From Rubrobacteraceae bacterium (lineage in GTDB: Bacteria; Actinomycetota; Rubrobacteria; Rubrobacterales; Rubrobacteraceae), in NCBI GenBank assembly GCA_030448125.1, contig JAUJNO010000006.1, forward strand, positions 161,888-204,505: a stretch of 42,618 bases of DNA. Direction: 5' to 3'. Below the pieces are notes generated by a model, which had not been told where the DNA came from, ran no database searches, and saw nothing but the letters and a program-made list of their open reading frames with translations. Below, piece by piece: positions 1 through 8,015 of the stretch. A program made the translations under genes and the position numbers. The stretch's first letter is position 1. Each line of letters opens with the position of its first letter.

Positions 1-151
1 ACACGAGCTCGGCTACCCGACTATTGAGCACGGAATCGCCTAAGAACTCCAGCCGCCCGTTCGAGTCGTATGGGTCGGCGACGCTCGGGTGGGTGAGGGC
101 ACGCTGTCTCAAAGGCTCCGGTAGTACGTCGATCAAATCTCTTATAGACAT
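1..151 (-). CDS. rnc: Ribonuclease III, N-terminal 50 codons (runs off the window)
   Basis: The first 50 residues of a protein read on the minus strand from an ATG at 151. They contain ALTHPSVADPYDSNGRLEFLGDSVL in overlapping parts; the N-x-R-L-E-F-L-G-D-S stretch (residues 31-40) is the RNase III signature, with the metal-binding acidic residues E35 and D39. RNase III cleaves double-stranded RNA, including the rRNA precursor. The start lies 12 nt after the fabF stop, and fabF-rnc is a common order at the end of actinobacterial fab clusters. The rest of the gene is outside the window, so the dsRNA-binding domain cannot be checked. Confidence 0.9.
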   Translation of the reverse strand, partial: MSIRDLIDVLPEPLRQRALTHPSVADPYDSNGRLEFLGDSVLNSRVAELV

Positions 152-163
152 ATAAGTTCCATA

Positions 164-1429
164 TTATTCCATACTGGTGAAGGCCACAACCACGTTGTGC
201 CCGCCGAAGCCCATGGAGTTCGAGACAGCGGCCCCGAGATGCGGCACCTCTCTGGCCTCCGTAACGTAGTCTAGAGGCTCACAATCTTCGGCGACTTTCT
301 CCAGGTTGATCGTGGGCGGCAGGACTTTGTGCTTCAAGGCGAGGGCACACATGATACTCTCCATCGCCCCGACCGCCCCGAAAGAGTGTCCCGTCATGGA
401 CTTCGTCCCCGAAACCGCCGCGTGCGGCAGGAAGCGCGAGACCGCCTTGGTCTCCGGTCCGTCTCCGGTCGGCGTTGAGGTTGCGTGCGCGTTGACGTGC
501 CCGACCTCCCCGGCGGAGAGGCCGGCGTCCTCGAGCGCGAGACGCATCGCCCGCTCGACCCCGCGCCCCTCGATGTCCGGCGCCGTCACGTGGTAAGCGT
601 CCGTGGTACGTCCGTAGCCCGCAACCCTGGCGATAGGCTCCGCCCCGCGCCGCTCGGCGTGCTCCGGGCTCTCCAGGATCATCGCCCCGGCGCCCTCGCT
701 CATTACGAAGCCGTCCCGGTCCGCATCGAAAGGCCGGCTCGCCCGGGGCGGCTCCTCGTTGCGTGTGCTGATCGCCCGGATCGCGCAGAAACCGGCCATC
801 GAGAGCGGGGTTATCGGCGCCTCGGCGGAGCCGGCGATCACAACGTCCGCGTCGCCCCGGCGGATGAGCTCGAGCCCCTCGGCGATGGCCTCGCCGCCCG
901 TGGCGCAGGCAAGGACCGGGCACTGGGTCGGGCCGGTAGCCCCCAGGGCTATGGCGAGCTGTCCCGCGGCCATGTTAGGCACCATCATAGTGATGAGGAA
1001 CGGGCTGACCCGGTTCGGGCCCTTCTCGTGCAGGACCTTGTACTCCCGCTCCCAGGTCGAGAGCCCCCCGATGCCGCTCCCCATTACGATGGCTACCCGC
1101 TCGGGCGTCTTCTGGATCGTCCCGGTTATCCCGGCGCTCTCGGCGGCCTGGATGCCCGCGGCGATGCCGAGTTGGGAGTAGCGATCCATCCGGCGAGCTT
1201 CCTTCTTCGACATGAAGTCCACCGGATCGAAGTCCGAGCACTCGCCGGCGATGTGCGAGGGGAAGGGCGAGGAGTCGAAGAGCGTGATCTCCCCGATGCC
1301 GCTCTTGCCGTGCAGGGCCGCGTCCCAGAAGTTCTCCGTCCCGACGCCCAGGGGCGTCACCGTCCCTGTGCCGGTAACGAGGGCGTACCCCCTGCCGTTC
1401 AGCTCGCTGTTGCGGGGAGTTTCGGTCAC
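164..1429 (-). CDS. fabF: 3-oxoacyl-ACP synthase II (KAS II)
   Basis: Condensing enzyme that extends acyl-ACP with malonyl-ACP in type II fatty-acid synthesis, cytosolic. It is 421 aa, the normal length. The Cys-His-His triad is visible: C175 in LACATGG, H315 in NAHATST and H348 in TKSMTGH, with K343 also present. The GTG start overlaps the acpP stop as GTGA, so translation is probably coupled to acpP. It is the last fab gene before rnc. I see no anomaly. Confidence 0.96.
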   Translation of the reverse strand: MTETPRNSELNGRGYALVTGTGTVTPLGVGTENFWDAALHGKSGIGEITLFDSSPFPSHIAGECSDFDPVDFMSKKEARRMDRYSQLGIAAGIQAAESAGITGTIQKTPERVAIVMGSGIGGLSTWEREYKVLHEKGPNRVSPFLITMMVPNMAAGQLAIALGATGPTQCPVLACATGGEAIAEGLELIRRGDADVVIAGSAEAPITPLSMAGFCAIRAISTRNEEPPRASRPFDADRDGFVMSEGAGAMILESPEHAERRGAEPIARVAGYGRTTDAYHVTAPDIEGRGVERAMRLALEDAGLSAGEVGHVNAHATSTPTGDGPETKAVSRFLPHAAVSGTKSMTGHSFGAVGAMESIMCALALKHKVLPPTINLEKVAEDCEPLDYVTEAREVPHLGAAVSNSMGFGGHNVVVAFTSME

Positions 1430-1671
1430 GCCGCCTGGTGCTCCGTCACGTACTCCACGGCCTCCTCGACCGTGGTAATCTTCTCCGCCTCCTCGTCGGG
1501 TATCTCCATCCCGAACTGCTCCTCTAGCTCCATAATAAGCTCGACGAGGTCCAGAGAGTCCGCCTCGAGGTCCTCCCTGAACGAGGCCTCGGGCGTCACC
1601 TCGCCCTCGTCCACCCCGAGCCGGTCGGCGGTGATCTCCCTGATCCTCTCCAATATCTCGTCCCGTTCCAT
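1426..1671 (-). CDS. acpP: Acyl carrier protein
   Basis: Small acidic carrier (81 aa) that holds growing acyl chains on 4'-phosphopantetheine. The attachment serine is S39 in [11 protein letters not shown]. The open frame extends upstream to 1758, but the ATG at 1671 is chosen because AAGGAGG lies about 7 nt before it and the protein then has the usual ACP length and N-terminus. It overlaps fabF by 4 nt. The 93 nt separating it from fabG is the longest gap in the fab block, so a local promoter is possible, though I could not identify one. Confidence 0.96.
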   Translation of the reverse strand: MERDEILERIREITADRLGVDEGEVTPEASFREDLEADSLDLVELIMELEEQFGMEIPDEEAEKITTVEEAVEYVTEHQAA

Positions 1672-1764
1672 GTTACGCCTCCTTACGACGAATATAACCT
1701 CCCAGAACAGCCTCTCACGGGCGCTCCCGCCCGCGAGATAGCGCGTAGTGTAGCGCAAATCACC

Positions 1765-2505
1765 TTATTGCATAGCCATCCCACCGTCCACCGCTATCGT
1801 CTGCCCGGTAACGTACGCCGCGCCATCGCCCGCGAGGAACGCCACGACCTCCGCGATCTCCTCCGGCTCCCCGAACCTCCCCACCGGGACCTGGCCCAGG
1901 ATCTGCTCTTTGACGTTCTCCGGCAACCCGCCGGTGAGCTCCGTCTCCACGTAACCCGGCGCGACCGCGTTGGCCGTGATGCCCCGGCCGGCCACCTCCC
2001 GCGCCACGCTCTTGGTAAAGCCGATCATGCCCGCCTTCGACGCCGCGTAGTTTGCCTGCCCCGCGTTCCCGAGCAAACCCACCACCGAGGAAATATTCAC
2101 GATCCTGCCCCACCGCGCCCGTACCATCCCCCGCAGAACCCCCCGCGTACAAAGGTACGTGCCTTTCAGGTTCGTCGCGAGTACCTCCTCGAACTCCGCT
2201 TCCTTCATGCGCATGAGGATGTTGTCCCGCGTCGTCCCGGCGTTGTTGACCAGTATCTCCACCGATCCGAATGCCTCACCGACACCCGTCATCAATGCCT
2301 CGACGGCCTCGGATGAAGCTACGTCTCCCTTGAAAATTTCGCATCCGGCGCCGGCCTTTCGCACCAGCTCCGCGGTCTCTTCGGCCGCGGCGTCGTTCGA
2401 GCGGTAGGAGATCGCCACCTTCGCACCCTCTTCGGCGAGCTTTACGGCGATCGCACGTCCTATGCCGCGTCCACCGCCGGTCACGAGTGCTACCCTTCCC
2501 TCCAC
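1765..2505 (-). CDS. fabG: 3-oxoacyl-ACP reductase
   Basis: NADPH-dependent reduction of 3-ketoacyl-ACP, a short-chain dehydrogenase of 246 aa. The dinucleotide-binding TGGGRGIG is at residues 9-16, NNAG at 87-90, and the catalytic set N112, S140, Y153 and K157 lies in NLKG, NISS and YAASK. The GTG start at 2505 shares one base with the fabZ stop (TAG) and is preceded by GGAGGGGG. Placed between fabZ and acpP, its role in the elongation cycle is unambiguous. Confidence 0.95.
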   Translation of the reverse strand: MEGRVALVTGGGRGIGRAIAVKLAEEGAKVAISYRSNDAAAEETAELVRKAGAGCEIFKGDVASSEAVEALMTGVGEAFGSVEILVNNAGTTRDNILMRMKEAEFEEVLATNLKGTYLCTRGVLRGMVRARWGRIVNISSVVGLLGNAGQANYAASKAGMIGFTKSVAREVAGRGITANAVAPGYVETELTGGLPENVKEQILGQVPVGRFGEPEEIAEVVAFLAGDGAAYVTGQTIAVDGGMAMQ

Positions 2506-2954
2506 TACTCCCCCTCCACCCTCTCGGCGAACGCGAACATAAGCTCGGCCTCGCAGACGCGCTCGCCGTTTACCGTCGCCGCGCCCTTGCCCCGGCCGAC
2601 GCGTCCTTTGAGGCGCGAGATCTCGACCTCCATCGTCAGCACGTCCCCGGGTATGACCTGGCGCCGGAACCTGACTCCGTCAATACCCGCGAAGAGCGCC
2701 AGCTTGCCGCGGAACTCCTCGAGCGCCATCACCCCGACCGCGCCGACCTGCGCCAGCGCCTCGACGATGAGCACCCCAGGCATCACCGGGTAGTCTGGGA
2801 AGTGTCCCCCGAAAAACGGCTCGTTCTGCGTCACGTTCTTTATCCCGACGGCTCGAACGCCGGGCTCTATCTCCTCGATCCTGTCCACGAGCAAGAACGG
2901 GTACCTATGCGGTATGAGCTCCCGAATAGTGGCCGGCCCGAGCGGCGCCTTCAA
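2505..2954 (-). CDS. fabZ: 3-hydroxyacyl-ACP dehydratase
   Basis: Hot-dog-fold dehydratase that removes water from 3-hydroxyacyl-ACP. The open frame extends to 3092, but the part before 2954 overlaps fabD and has no family similarity. The TTG at 2954 has GGAGG 7 nt upstream, overlaps the fabD stop as TTGA, and gives 149 aa, the usual length. The catalytic pair is H51 (in [12 protein letters not shown]) and E65 (in VEALAQ). The N-terminal [13 protein letters not shown] is typical of FabZ. Confidence 0.94.
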   Translation of the reverse strand: MKAPLGPATIRELIPHRYPFLLVDRIEEIEPGVRAVGIKNVTQNEPFFGGHFPDYPVMPGVLIVEALAQVGAVGVMALEEFRGKLALFAGIDGVRFRRQVIPGDVLTMEVEISRLKGRVGRGKGAATVNGERVCEAELMFAFAERVEGE

Positions 2955-3769
2955 GAGAGAACCTCCTTCGCCACCCGTCCCCGCATCTCTACATCCTCGA
3001 AGTCCCGCAGCATCCGGGCGAGCGTCCCTCCTCCGGCCTCCACGACCTCCTCGACGCCCAACGCCGCAAGCCGCTCCACGACCGCGACCCATCGCACCGG
3101 GGAGAGCATCTGGTCCCGTAAAGCGAGGCGCACATCGTCGGCTTTCGCCAGTACGGCACCTTCTATCCCGCTTATCATGGGTATCTCCGGGTCCTTCAAG
3201 TGTACTTCCGCGAGGAGAGCGTCCATGGCCACCGCCGCTTCTTGCATGAAGGGCGAGTGGAACGCGCCCGCGATGTCGAGCTTGCGCTTCTTCCCGCCCA
3301 CGCGCCCGGCGACGGCCTCCATCGCCCCCATCTCCCCGGAGATCACCGTCTGGCGCGGGGTGTTGAAGTTGGCCGCGACGACGGCGCCCTCTGCCGAGTC
3401 CACGGCGTCGGCGACCTCCCTCGCGCCAGCCCCGATGATCGCCGTCATCCCCCCCGGATTCCGCGTCGACGCCTCCGTCATCAGCCGGTCTCTCTCCACC
3501 ACGAGCCGCACCCCGTCTTCTAGCCCTAAGGAGCCCGCCGCGTAAGCCGCCGCGTACTCGCCCAAAGAGTGCCCGGCCACGACGTCCGCCTCGATACCCT
3601 TCTTCTCGAGCTTGCGGAACGTATCGACCGAGCTGGCGAACACGGAGAGCTGGTAAGGTACCTCGCCGTCGCCGGCGTACCGCTGGATAGCCTCCCGAAG
3701 CTCGCGGTCTGAGACCTCGCCGCCCGCCGTACCTTGCCCGGGGAACACAACAGCCAAACGTAGCGCCAA
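2951..3769 (-). CDS. fabD: Malonyl-CoA:ACP transacylase
   Basis: Transfers malonyl from CoA to ACP. The nucleophile is S68 in GHSLGEY and the partner His is in [13 protein letters not shown] is at residues 9-13. The TTG at 3769 is preferred because GGAGGG lies just upstream; the open frame begins at 3811, inside the fabH end. The protein is 272 aa, shorter than the usual 300 or so. The shortening is between FPGQG and GHSLGEY: the serine is about 24 residues earlier than in typical FabD, and the G-M-G segment is missing. Core residues are intact, so I expect it to work. Confidence 0.92.
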   Translation of the reverse strand: MALRLAVVFPGQGTAGGEVSDRELREAIQRYAGDGEVPYQLSVFASSVDTFRKLEKKGIEADVVAGHSLGEYAAAYAAGSLGLEDGVRLVVERDRLMTEASTRNPGGMTAIIGAGAREVADAVDSAEGAVVAANFNTPRQTVISGEMGAMEAVAGRVGGKKRKLDIAGAFHSPFMQEAAVAMDALLAEVHLKDPEIPMISGIEGAVLAKADDVRLALRDQMLSPVRWVAVVERLAALGVEEVVEAGGGTLARMLRDFEDVEMRGRVAKEVLS

Positions 3770-3783
3770 AAACCCTCCGCTCC

Positions 3784-4740
3784 CTAGATCCTGTACAGGT
3801 TCGCCGCCCAAGTCAACCCGAAACCGAACCCGACCGTGACGACGTAACGCCCCGGCTCCAGGCTGTCGTAGATGTCCGGGTAGGAGATCGGGATGCTCGC
3901 CGCCGACGTGTTCCCGAACCGGTCCAAATTCACCACGACCCTCTCCCCCGGGATCTCCATCTTCCGCGTCGCCGCTTGTATTATGCGTGCATTTGCCTGG
4001 TGAGGGATGACGTATTGGACTTCGTCCGGGGAGACGCCGTTACGGGCGAGGAGTTTCTCGGTCATCTCCGGGAAGATCCTGGCGGCGAACTTGAAGACTT
4101 CGCGGCCGTTCTGGTGGAGCTTGCTCTGGGTGCCCGGGTGCCCGGCCCGCCCTAAGGGTGCCATCCGGCCGTCGGCGCCGAGGATATGGTCCACGAAACC
4201 CGATTCGCCGGAGCCGCGCTCGAGGACCACCGCGCCCGCGCCGTCGGCGAAGAGCACCGCCGTCGAGCGGTCCTTTTCGTCCACGATCTTCGTCATCGCG
4301 TCCGCCCCGATGAGCAGGATGCGCCGGGCGGCGCCGCTCTTGAGCATCGAGTGTGCGACGCTCGCCGCGTACGAGTAGCCGGTGCATGCCGCCGAGACAT
4401 CCATCGCGCCGACACCGGGGGCGCCGATCGCCTCCCCGACGAGGCAGGCAGCACTCGGCATCGACTCGGGGGCGGTAGAGGTGGCGCACAGGATCAGGTC
4501 TATCGCGTCGCCCGTAAGCCCGGCGTGCGCGAGCGCCGCCTTCGAGGCGTCGGCGGCCAAAGTGGCGCAGTTCTCGCCCTCCGCGACGAAGCGGCGCTCT
4601 CTTATGCCGGTGCGCTCCACGACCCAGGCGTCATCTGTGTCGAGGATCTTTTCGAGGTCGTGGTTGGTCACCACGCGGCCTCCAAGGGCGCGCCCGGCAC
4701 CCACGATCGTGCCTGCGGCATCGTCGCGCGCGCTGCTCAA
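3784..4740 (-). CDS. fabH: 3-oxoacyl-ACP synthase III (KAS III)
   Basis: Starts fatty-acid synthesis by condensing an acyl-CoA primer with malonyl-ACP. The Cys-His-Asn triad is C119 ([10 protein letters not shown]), H247 ([10 protein letters not shown]) and N277 ([11 protein letters not shown]). It is 318 aa, normal. The TTG start at 4740 overlaps the plsX stop as TTGA, with GGAGA about 8 nt before it. Primer choice (straight or branched) cannot be read from the sequence. Confidence 0.95.
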   Translation of the reverse strand: MSSARDDAAGTIVGAGRALGGRVVTNHDLEKILDTDDAWVVERTGIRERRFVAEGENCATLAADASKAALAHAGLTGDAIDLILCATSTAPESMPSAACLVGEAIGAPGVGAMDVSAACTGYSYAASVAHSMLKSGAARRILLIGADAMTKIVDEKDRSTAVLFADGAGAVVLERGSGESGFVDHILGADGRMAPLGRAGHPGTQSKLHQNGREVFKFAARIFPEMTEKLLARNGVSPDEVQYVIPHQANARIIQAATRKMEIPGERVVVNLDRFGNTSAASIPISYPDIYDSLEPGRYVVTVGFGFGLTWAANLYRI

Positions 4741-5747
4741 ACCGCGTCTCCAGCTGCCGGCCTCCGCGCCGCGGCGAGGGCTCCCACAAGGTCTTCGACG
4801 AGGCCGGAGCCGGCGCGCGATAAGCCTACCAAAGCGTTCTCGACGCCCCTCGCGTGGGAGTTGCCGTGACCGATGACCACGATCCCTCGCACGCCGAGCA
4901 GGAACGAGCCGCCGTAGTTCTCGGGGTCCACCCGGTCGCGTACAGCGACGAGCCGCGGGCGCAGAACACTCGCGGCGAGCCTGGTCGCCGTGCTCGAGGT
5001 GACCGCTTCACGCACCATGCCCAGGATCTCGCGGGCCACGCCCTCGGCGGTCTTGAGGACGACGTTGCCGGTGAAGCCGTCGGTCACGAGGACGTCAGCT
5101 ACTCCGTGCCCGATCTCCCGTCCTTCGACGTTGCCGACGAAGTGGACGGCGCCGGACCCGGCGAGGAGCCCGTGAGCCTCCTTGGCCAAGTCGTCGCCCT
5201 TGCCCGGCTCTTCGCCGACGTTGACCAGACCAATTCTGGGGTCGCTCTGCAGACGTAGGTATCTTCGCGCGAACACGCCGCCAAGGATAGCGAAATTCAA
5301 GAGGTCTTGCGGCCTACAAGAGACCGTCGCGCCGGCGTCCAGCAGCAACACGGGTTTGTCGAACGGCAGCATGGTGGCGATCGCCGGCCTTCTACAGCCC
5401 TCGAGACGCCCGACCTTGAGGAGCGCCGCCGCCACCGCGGCCCCTGTGCTCCCCGCCGAAAAGAACGCTTCGGCCTCGCCCGCCCGCACCATCTCGGCGG
5501 CGACTGCTACGCTCGAATCGGGCCGGGCGCGCAGGGCGGCCGCCGGGTCTTCTTCCATGCCTACCAAGCCGCGAGCTTCGCGCAAAGAAACGTTGGCCGG
5601 AGCATCCTCCAATCTCGGCCTTATCGCGTCTCCGTTACCGACGAGGACGAATTCGTCGTCGGTGAGCTTCGTCGCGGCGGCCAGAGAACCGGCAACAACC
5701 TCCCCCGGCGCGTTGTCCCCACCGAGGGCGTCGACCGCTACGCGCAC
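4737..5747 (-). CDS. plsX: Phosphate acyltransferase PlsX
   Basis: Makes acyl-phosphate from acyl-ACP, the donor for PlsY in phospholipid synthesis; a peripheral membrane enzyme. The N-terminus [19 protein letters not shown] is the family hallmark, with later [15 protein letters not shown] and [13 protein letters not shown]. It is 336 aa, normal. The annotated GTG at 5747 lacks a clear ribosome-binding site; it lies 31 nt after rpmF and may rely on coupling. Its neighbours fabH and, further upstream, fakA/degV link two routes to acyl-phosphate in one operon. Confidence 0.94.
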   Translation of the reverse strand: MRVAVDALGGDNAPGEVVAGSLAAATKLTDDEFVLVGNGDAIRPRLEDAPANVSLREARGLVGMEEDPAAALRARPDSSVAVAAEMVRAGEAEAFFSAGSTGAAVAAALLKVGRLEGCRRPAIATMLPFDKPVLLLDAGATVSCRPQDLLNFAILGGVFARRYLRLQSDPRIGLVNVGEEPGKGDDLAKEAHGLLAGSGAVHFVGNVEGREIGHGVADVLVTDGFTGNVVLKTAEGVAREILGMVREAVTSSTATRLAASVLRPRLVAVRDRVDPENYGGSFLLGVRGIVVIGHGNSHARGVENALVGLSRAGSGLVEDLVGALAAARRPAAGDAV

Positions 5748-5778
5748 GCTTCGGGCACTACGGCGGAGATGGTTCGTT

Positions 5779-5964
5779 CTACTCGACGGCCTCTACGGCG
5801 ACCACGGTGCGCCCCTTATAGTAACCGCACTCCCGACACACCCGGTGGGGCACGTGGGGTTGATCGCAGTTCGGGCACGCCACGAGCTTGGGGCCCTTCA
5901 GGGCGTGGTGCGCCCGGCGTTGGTCCCTGCGAGCCTGCGACGTCTTCTTCTTCGGTACGGCCAC
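5779..5964 (-). CDS. rpmF: 50S ribosomal protein L32
   Basis: Small ribosomal protein of 61 aa. [19 protein letters not shown] is the standard N-terminus, and [20 protein letters not shown] carries the four zinc-binding cysteines. The GTG start at 5964 has GGGAGG about 8 nt upstream. The order DUF177-rpmF-plsX-fabH is widely conserved in bacteria and ties ribosome and membrane synthesis together. Confidence 0.97.
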   Translation of the reverse strand: MAVPKKKTSQARRDQRRAHHALKGPKLVACPNCDQPHVPHRVCRECGYYKGRTVVAVEAVE

Positions 5965-5988
5965 GGTGTTACCTCCCGTTGTTGGTTG

Positions 5989-6462
5989 TCAGCTTTGCCG
6001 GGCTTTGGCGCCCCGGGCGAAGATGTCGCCGAGGCCCCGCCAGCGCGGGTCGATCCCGTCTTCTCGAGAGTCCGGCTCCACCCGCTCCGTGCCCGAACAG
6101 AAGACCTGCATGGGTACCTCGCTCGGGAGAGCCTCCCGGGCGTAGCGGGAGACGTTCAACTCCCAGTCCCCGACGTACAGCTCCGGGTCGTTCGGCCCCG
6201 AAAGGAACTCCGATTCGCCGAACCGGATCGTGAGTTCCGTGGGCTCCAGGGTCCGGTCGCAGCTGGTCTTGAGCTCGCAGGTCACCTCAAAGTCGAGGTG
6301 CAGACCCTCGGCGAGGCGGGTCACCCTGAGGCGCACCTCAGCCGCCTCTACCTCGTGCCGGCGGCCGTAGAGGTCGAAGGACGGCAACTCGAAAGAAGCC
6401 GAAAGCTCGCGGGAATCTCCTACACCCATGCCCGGGCGCTTCAGTTTGATCAGTACGTCCAC
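5989..6462 (-). CDS. yceD: DUF177 / YceD family protein
   Basis: 157-aa protein of the DUF177 family, encoded just before rpmF as in most bacteria. The conserved core includes LDFEVTCELKTSCDRTLEP with its Cys pair and the C-terminal DPRWRGL. YceD proteins are reported to affect 23S rRNA accumulation or ribosome assembly, but the molecular activity is not settled. It sits 16 nt upstream of the rpmF ribosome-binding region and follows the SepIVA-like gene; the trio rnc/DUF177/SepIVA-like also occurs together in mycobacteria. Confidence 0.88.
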   Translation of the reverse strand: MDVLIKLKRPGMGVGDSRELSASFELPSFDLYGRRHEVEAAEVRLRVTRLAEGLHLDFEVTCELKTSCDRTLEPTELTIRFGESEFLSGPNDPELYVGDWELNVSRYAREALPSEVPMQVFCSGTERVEPDSREDGIDPRWRGLGDIFARGAKARQS

Positions 6463-6484
6463 GCCCGTATTTTACTACCCGGGG

Positions 6485-6940
6485 TTACTCTTCGGGAACG
6501 CCCTGCAACTTCGAGCGGCCGCGCTGGACGGCTTCGAGGAGCCGGGCCAGGTTCTCTTCGAGGTTCGCCAGCACCTCGTCGGCGTAGTCCTCCGCACCCA
6601 GGCGGATCTCGCGCTCGCGGCGTCTCGAGTCTTCCAGGATCTCCGCGCTCCGCTTCTCGGCCCTCTTCAGGACCTCTTCTTCGGAGGTGATCTTCTCGGC
6701 CTCTTCCTGGGCCTGGCGGATGATGCGGTCACTCTCGCTGCGCGCCTCGTCGAGCATCGACTGGCGCTCCTTGACGATCCAGCGAGCCTGCTTGAGCTCC
6801 TCCGGGATGGTCTGGCGCATCTGGTCTATGACGTCGAAGGTGGCATCACGGTCGATCATCGCCGTGTTGCCGAAGCCGGGGAAGCTCCGGGCCTCCTCCA
6901 CCAACTCCTCCAACCTGTCTATCAAAACCAGTACGTCCAT
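6485..6940 (-). CDS. DivIVA/SepIVA-like coiled-coil protein
   Basis: 151-aa, highly charged, almost wholly helical protein. Residues about 50-140 (from PEELKQARWIVKERQSML onward) are a long coiled coil rich in E, R, K and A. The N-terminal pattern, a short helix, a loop GFGNTAMIDRDATFDVIDQMR and then the coil, resembles mycobacterial SepIVA (Rv2927c), which also lies beside DUF177 and rnc and takes part in septation and cell-envelope membrane organisation. That function is inferred from architecture and synteny. No transmembrane segment is seen. Confidence 0.7.
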   Translation of the reverse strand: MDVLVLIDRLEELVEEARSFPGFGNTAMIDRDATFDVIDQMRQTIPEELKQARWIVKERQSMLDEARSESDRIIRQAQEEAEKITSEEEVLKRAEKRSAEILEDSRRREREIRLGAEDYADEVLANLEENLARLLEAVQRGRSKLQGVPEE

Positions 6941-6949
6941 TTCTTTATT

Positions 6950-8008
6950 CTACCCTCTGTCGCTTGCCGCTGCCTGTCCGTCCACGTACAGCCGCCGGAC
7001 GGTGTCCAGTATCTCCTCCGGGACCAGCCCGCGCACGTCCCCGCCGTAGCTGGCGATCTCGCGCACCGCGCTCGACGAGAGGAAGCTGTGCTCCGCCGCC
7101 GCCATGATGAAGACCGTCTCGAACTCCGGGTAGAGTCTCCGGTTGAGCTGCGCCTGCTGGAACTCCGACTCGAAGTCCGAGCCCGCCCGGAGGCCCTTGA
7201 CGACCACCCTGGCCCCTCGCTCCCGGGCAAACTCCACGAGCAGGCCGTCTATGATCTCGACCGAGACGTTCTCAAGAGGCCCCGCAACCTTCTCGATGAG
7301 CCGCGCCCGCTCCTCCACACTAACCTTCGGCCCTTTCTTCACGTTCTTGCCGACCGCCACCACGACGTGGTCGTAGATGCTCGCGGCCCGGCGGATCACG
7401 TCGAGGTGCCCGACGGTGATGGGGTCGAAGCTACCGGGACAGATCGCGAGCTTCATGGTGTGTTCTTCTGATCGTTCAAGGAAGGTTACGACGGTGCCGC
7501 CGTAGCGGCGACTGGCCCCTTTCAAGCTCTCCGTGGTCAGCACGGGAGTTGGGTCGCCGCTCTCGAACACGACGCGCCCATCGGGCGTAAGCAAGGCCGC
7601 CAGACGTTCCAGGAGGCCCCCGATCTCCCTCGGCGGGATTTTATATGGCGGGTCCGCAAATATCAAATGGAATTTGCGCTCCTCGATCACGAGCCGCTCG
7701 AGCACCTCCGCAACATCCCCCCGCAACACCTCCCCCTTCTCCGGGAACCCCGCGCGAGCGAGGTTCTCTCGAACCATACGCGCCGCCTGCCCGTTCTTCT
7801 CGACGAACGTCGCCCCGTCGAAACCGCGGCTCAGAGCCTCGATACCCAAAGCTCCGGTCCCGGCGTAGAGGTCCAGAACTTCGCCGCCGTCGAAGAACTG
7901 GCCTAAAGTGTTAAAGACTGCCTCCCGCACCCGGTCGGAGGTAGGACGGACGCCGCTCGGGACCGGGACCAGCCTGACGCCGCGGGCCGAGCCGGCGATA
8001 ATCCTCAA
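6950..8008 (-). CDS. rsmD-coaD: Fused 16S rRNA m2G966 methyltransferase (RsmD) and phosphopantetheine adenylyltransferase (CoaD)
   Basis: One open frame of 352 aa encodes two usually separate enzymes. Residues 1 to about 180 are RsmD: LRIIAGSARG at the N-terminus, the SAM-binding LDLYAGTGALGIEAL and the catalytic ADPPY (Y122). Residues 185-352 are CoaD: KLAICPGSFDPITVGHLDVI with the T-V-G-H nucleotide-binding motif and the later FLSSSAVREIASYGGDV. The junction TFLERSEEHT-MKLA has no stop. The TTG at 8008, 7 nt after the recG stop, is the likely start. An internal ATG at 7456 could give free CoaD, but only a weak AGAAG precedes it. In many actinobacteria the two genes are adjacent but separate. 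CoaD makes dephospho-CoA, which supplies the ACP prosthetic group. Confidence 0.88.
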   Translation of the reverse strand: MRIIAGSARGVRLVPVPSGVRPTSDRVREAVFNTLGQFFDGGEVLDLYAGTGALGIEALSRGFDGATFVEKNGQAARMVRENLARAGFPEKGEVLRGDVAEVLERLVIEERKFHLIFADPPYKIPPREIGGLLERLAALLTPDGRVVFESGDPTPVLTTESLKGASRRYGGTVVTFLERSEEHTMKLAICPGSFDPITVGHLDVIRRAASIYDHVVVAVGKNVKKGPKVSVEERARLIEKVAGPLENVSVEIIDGLLVEFARERGARVVVKGLRAGSDFESEFQQAQLNRRLYPEFETVFIMAAAEHSFLSSSAVREIASYGGDVRGLVPEEILDTVRRLYVDGQAAASDRG

Positions 8009-8015
8009 AGTCCCA

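Noticed and set aside
485..1741. Long plus-strand frame opposite fabF/acpP
   Set aside because: Arg/Pro/Ala-rich antisense shadow of high-GC genes, with no domain or ribosome site; the minus-strand genes are certain.
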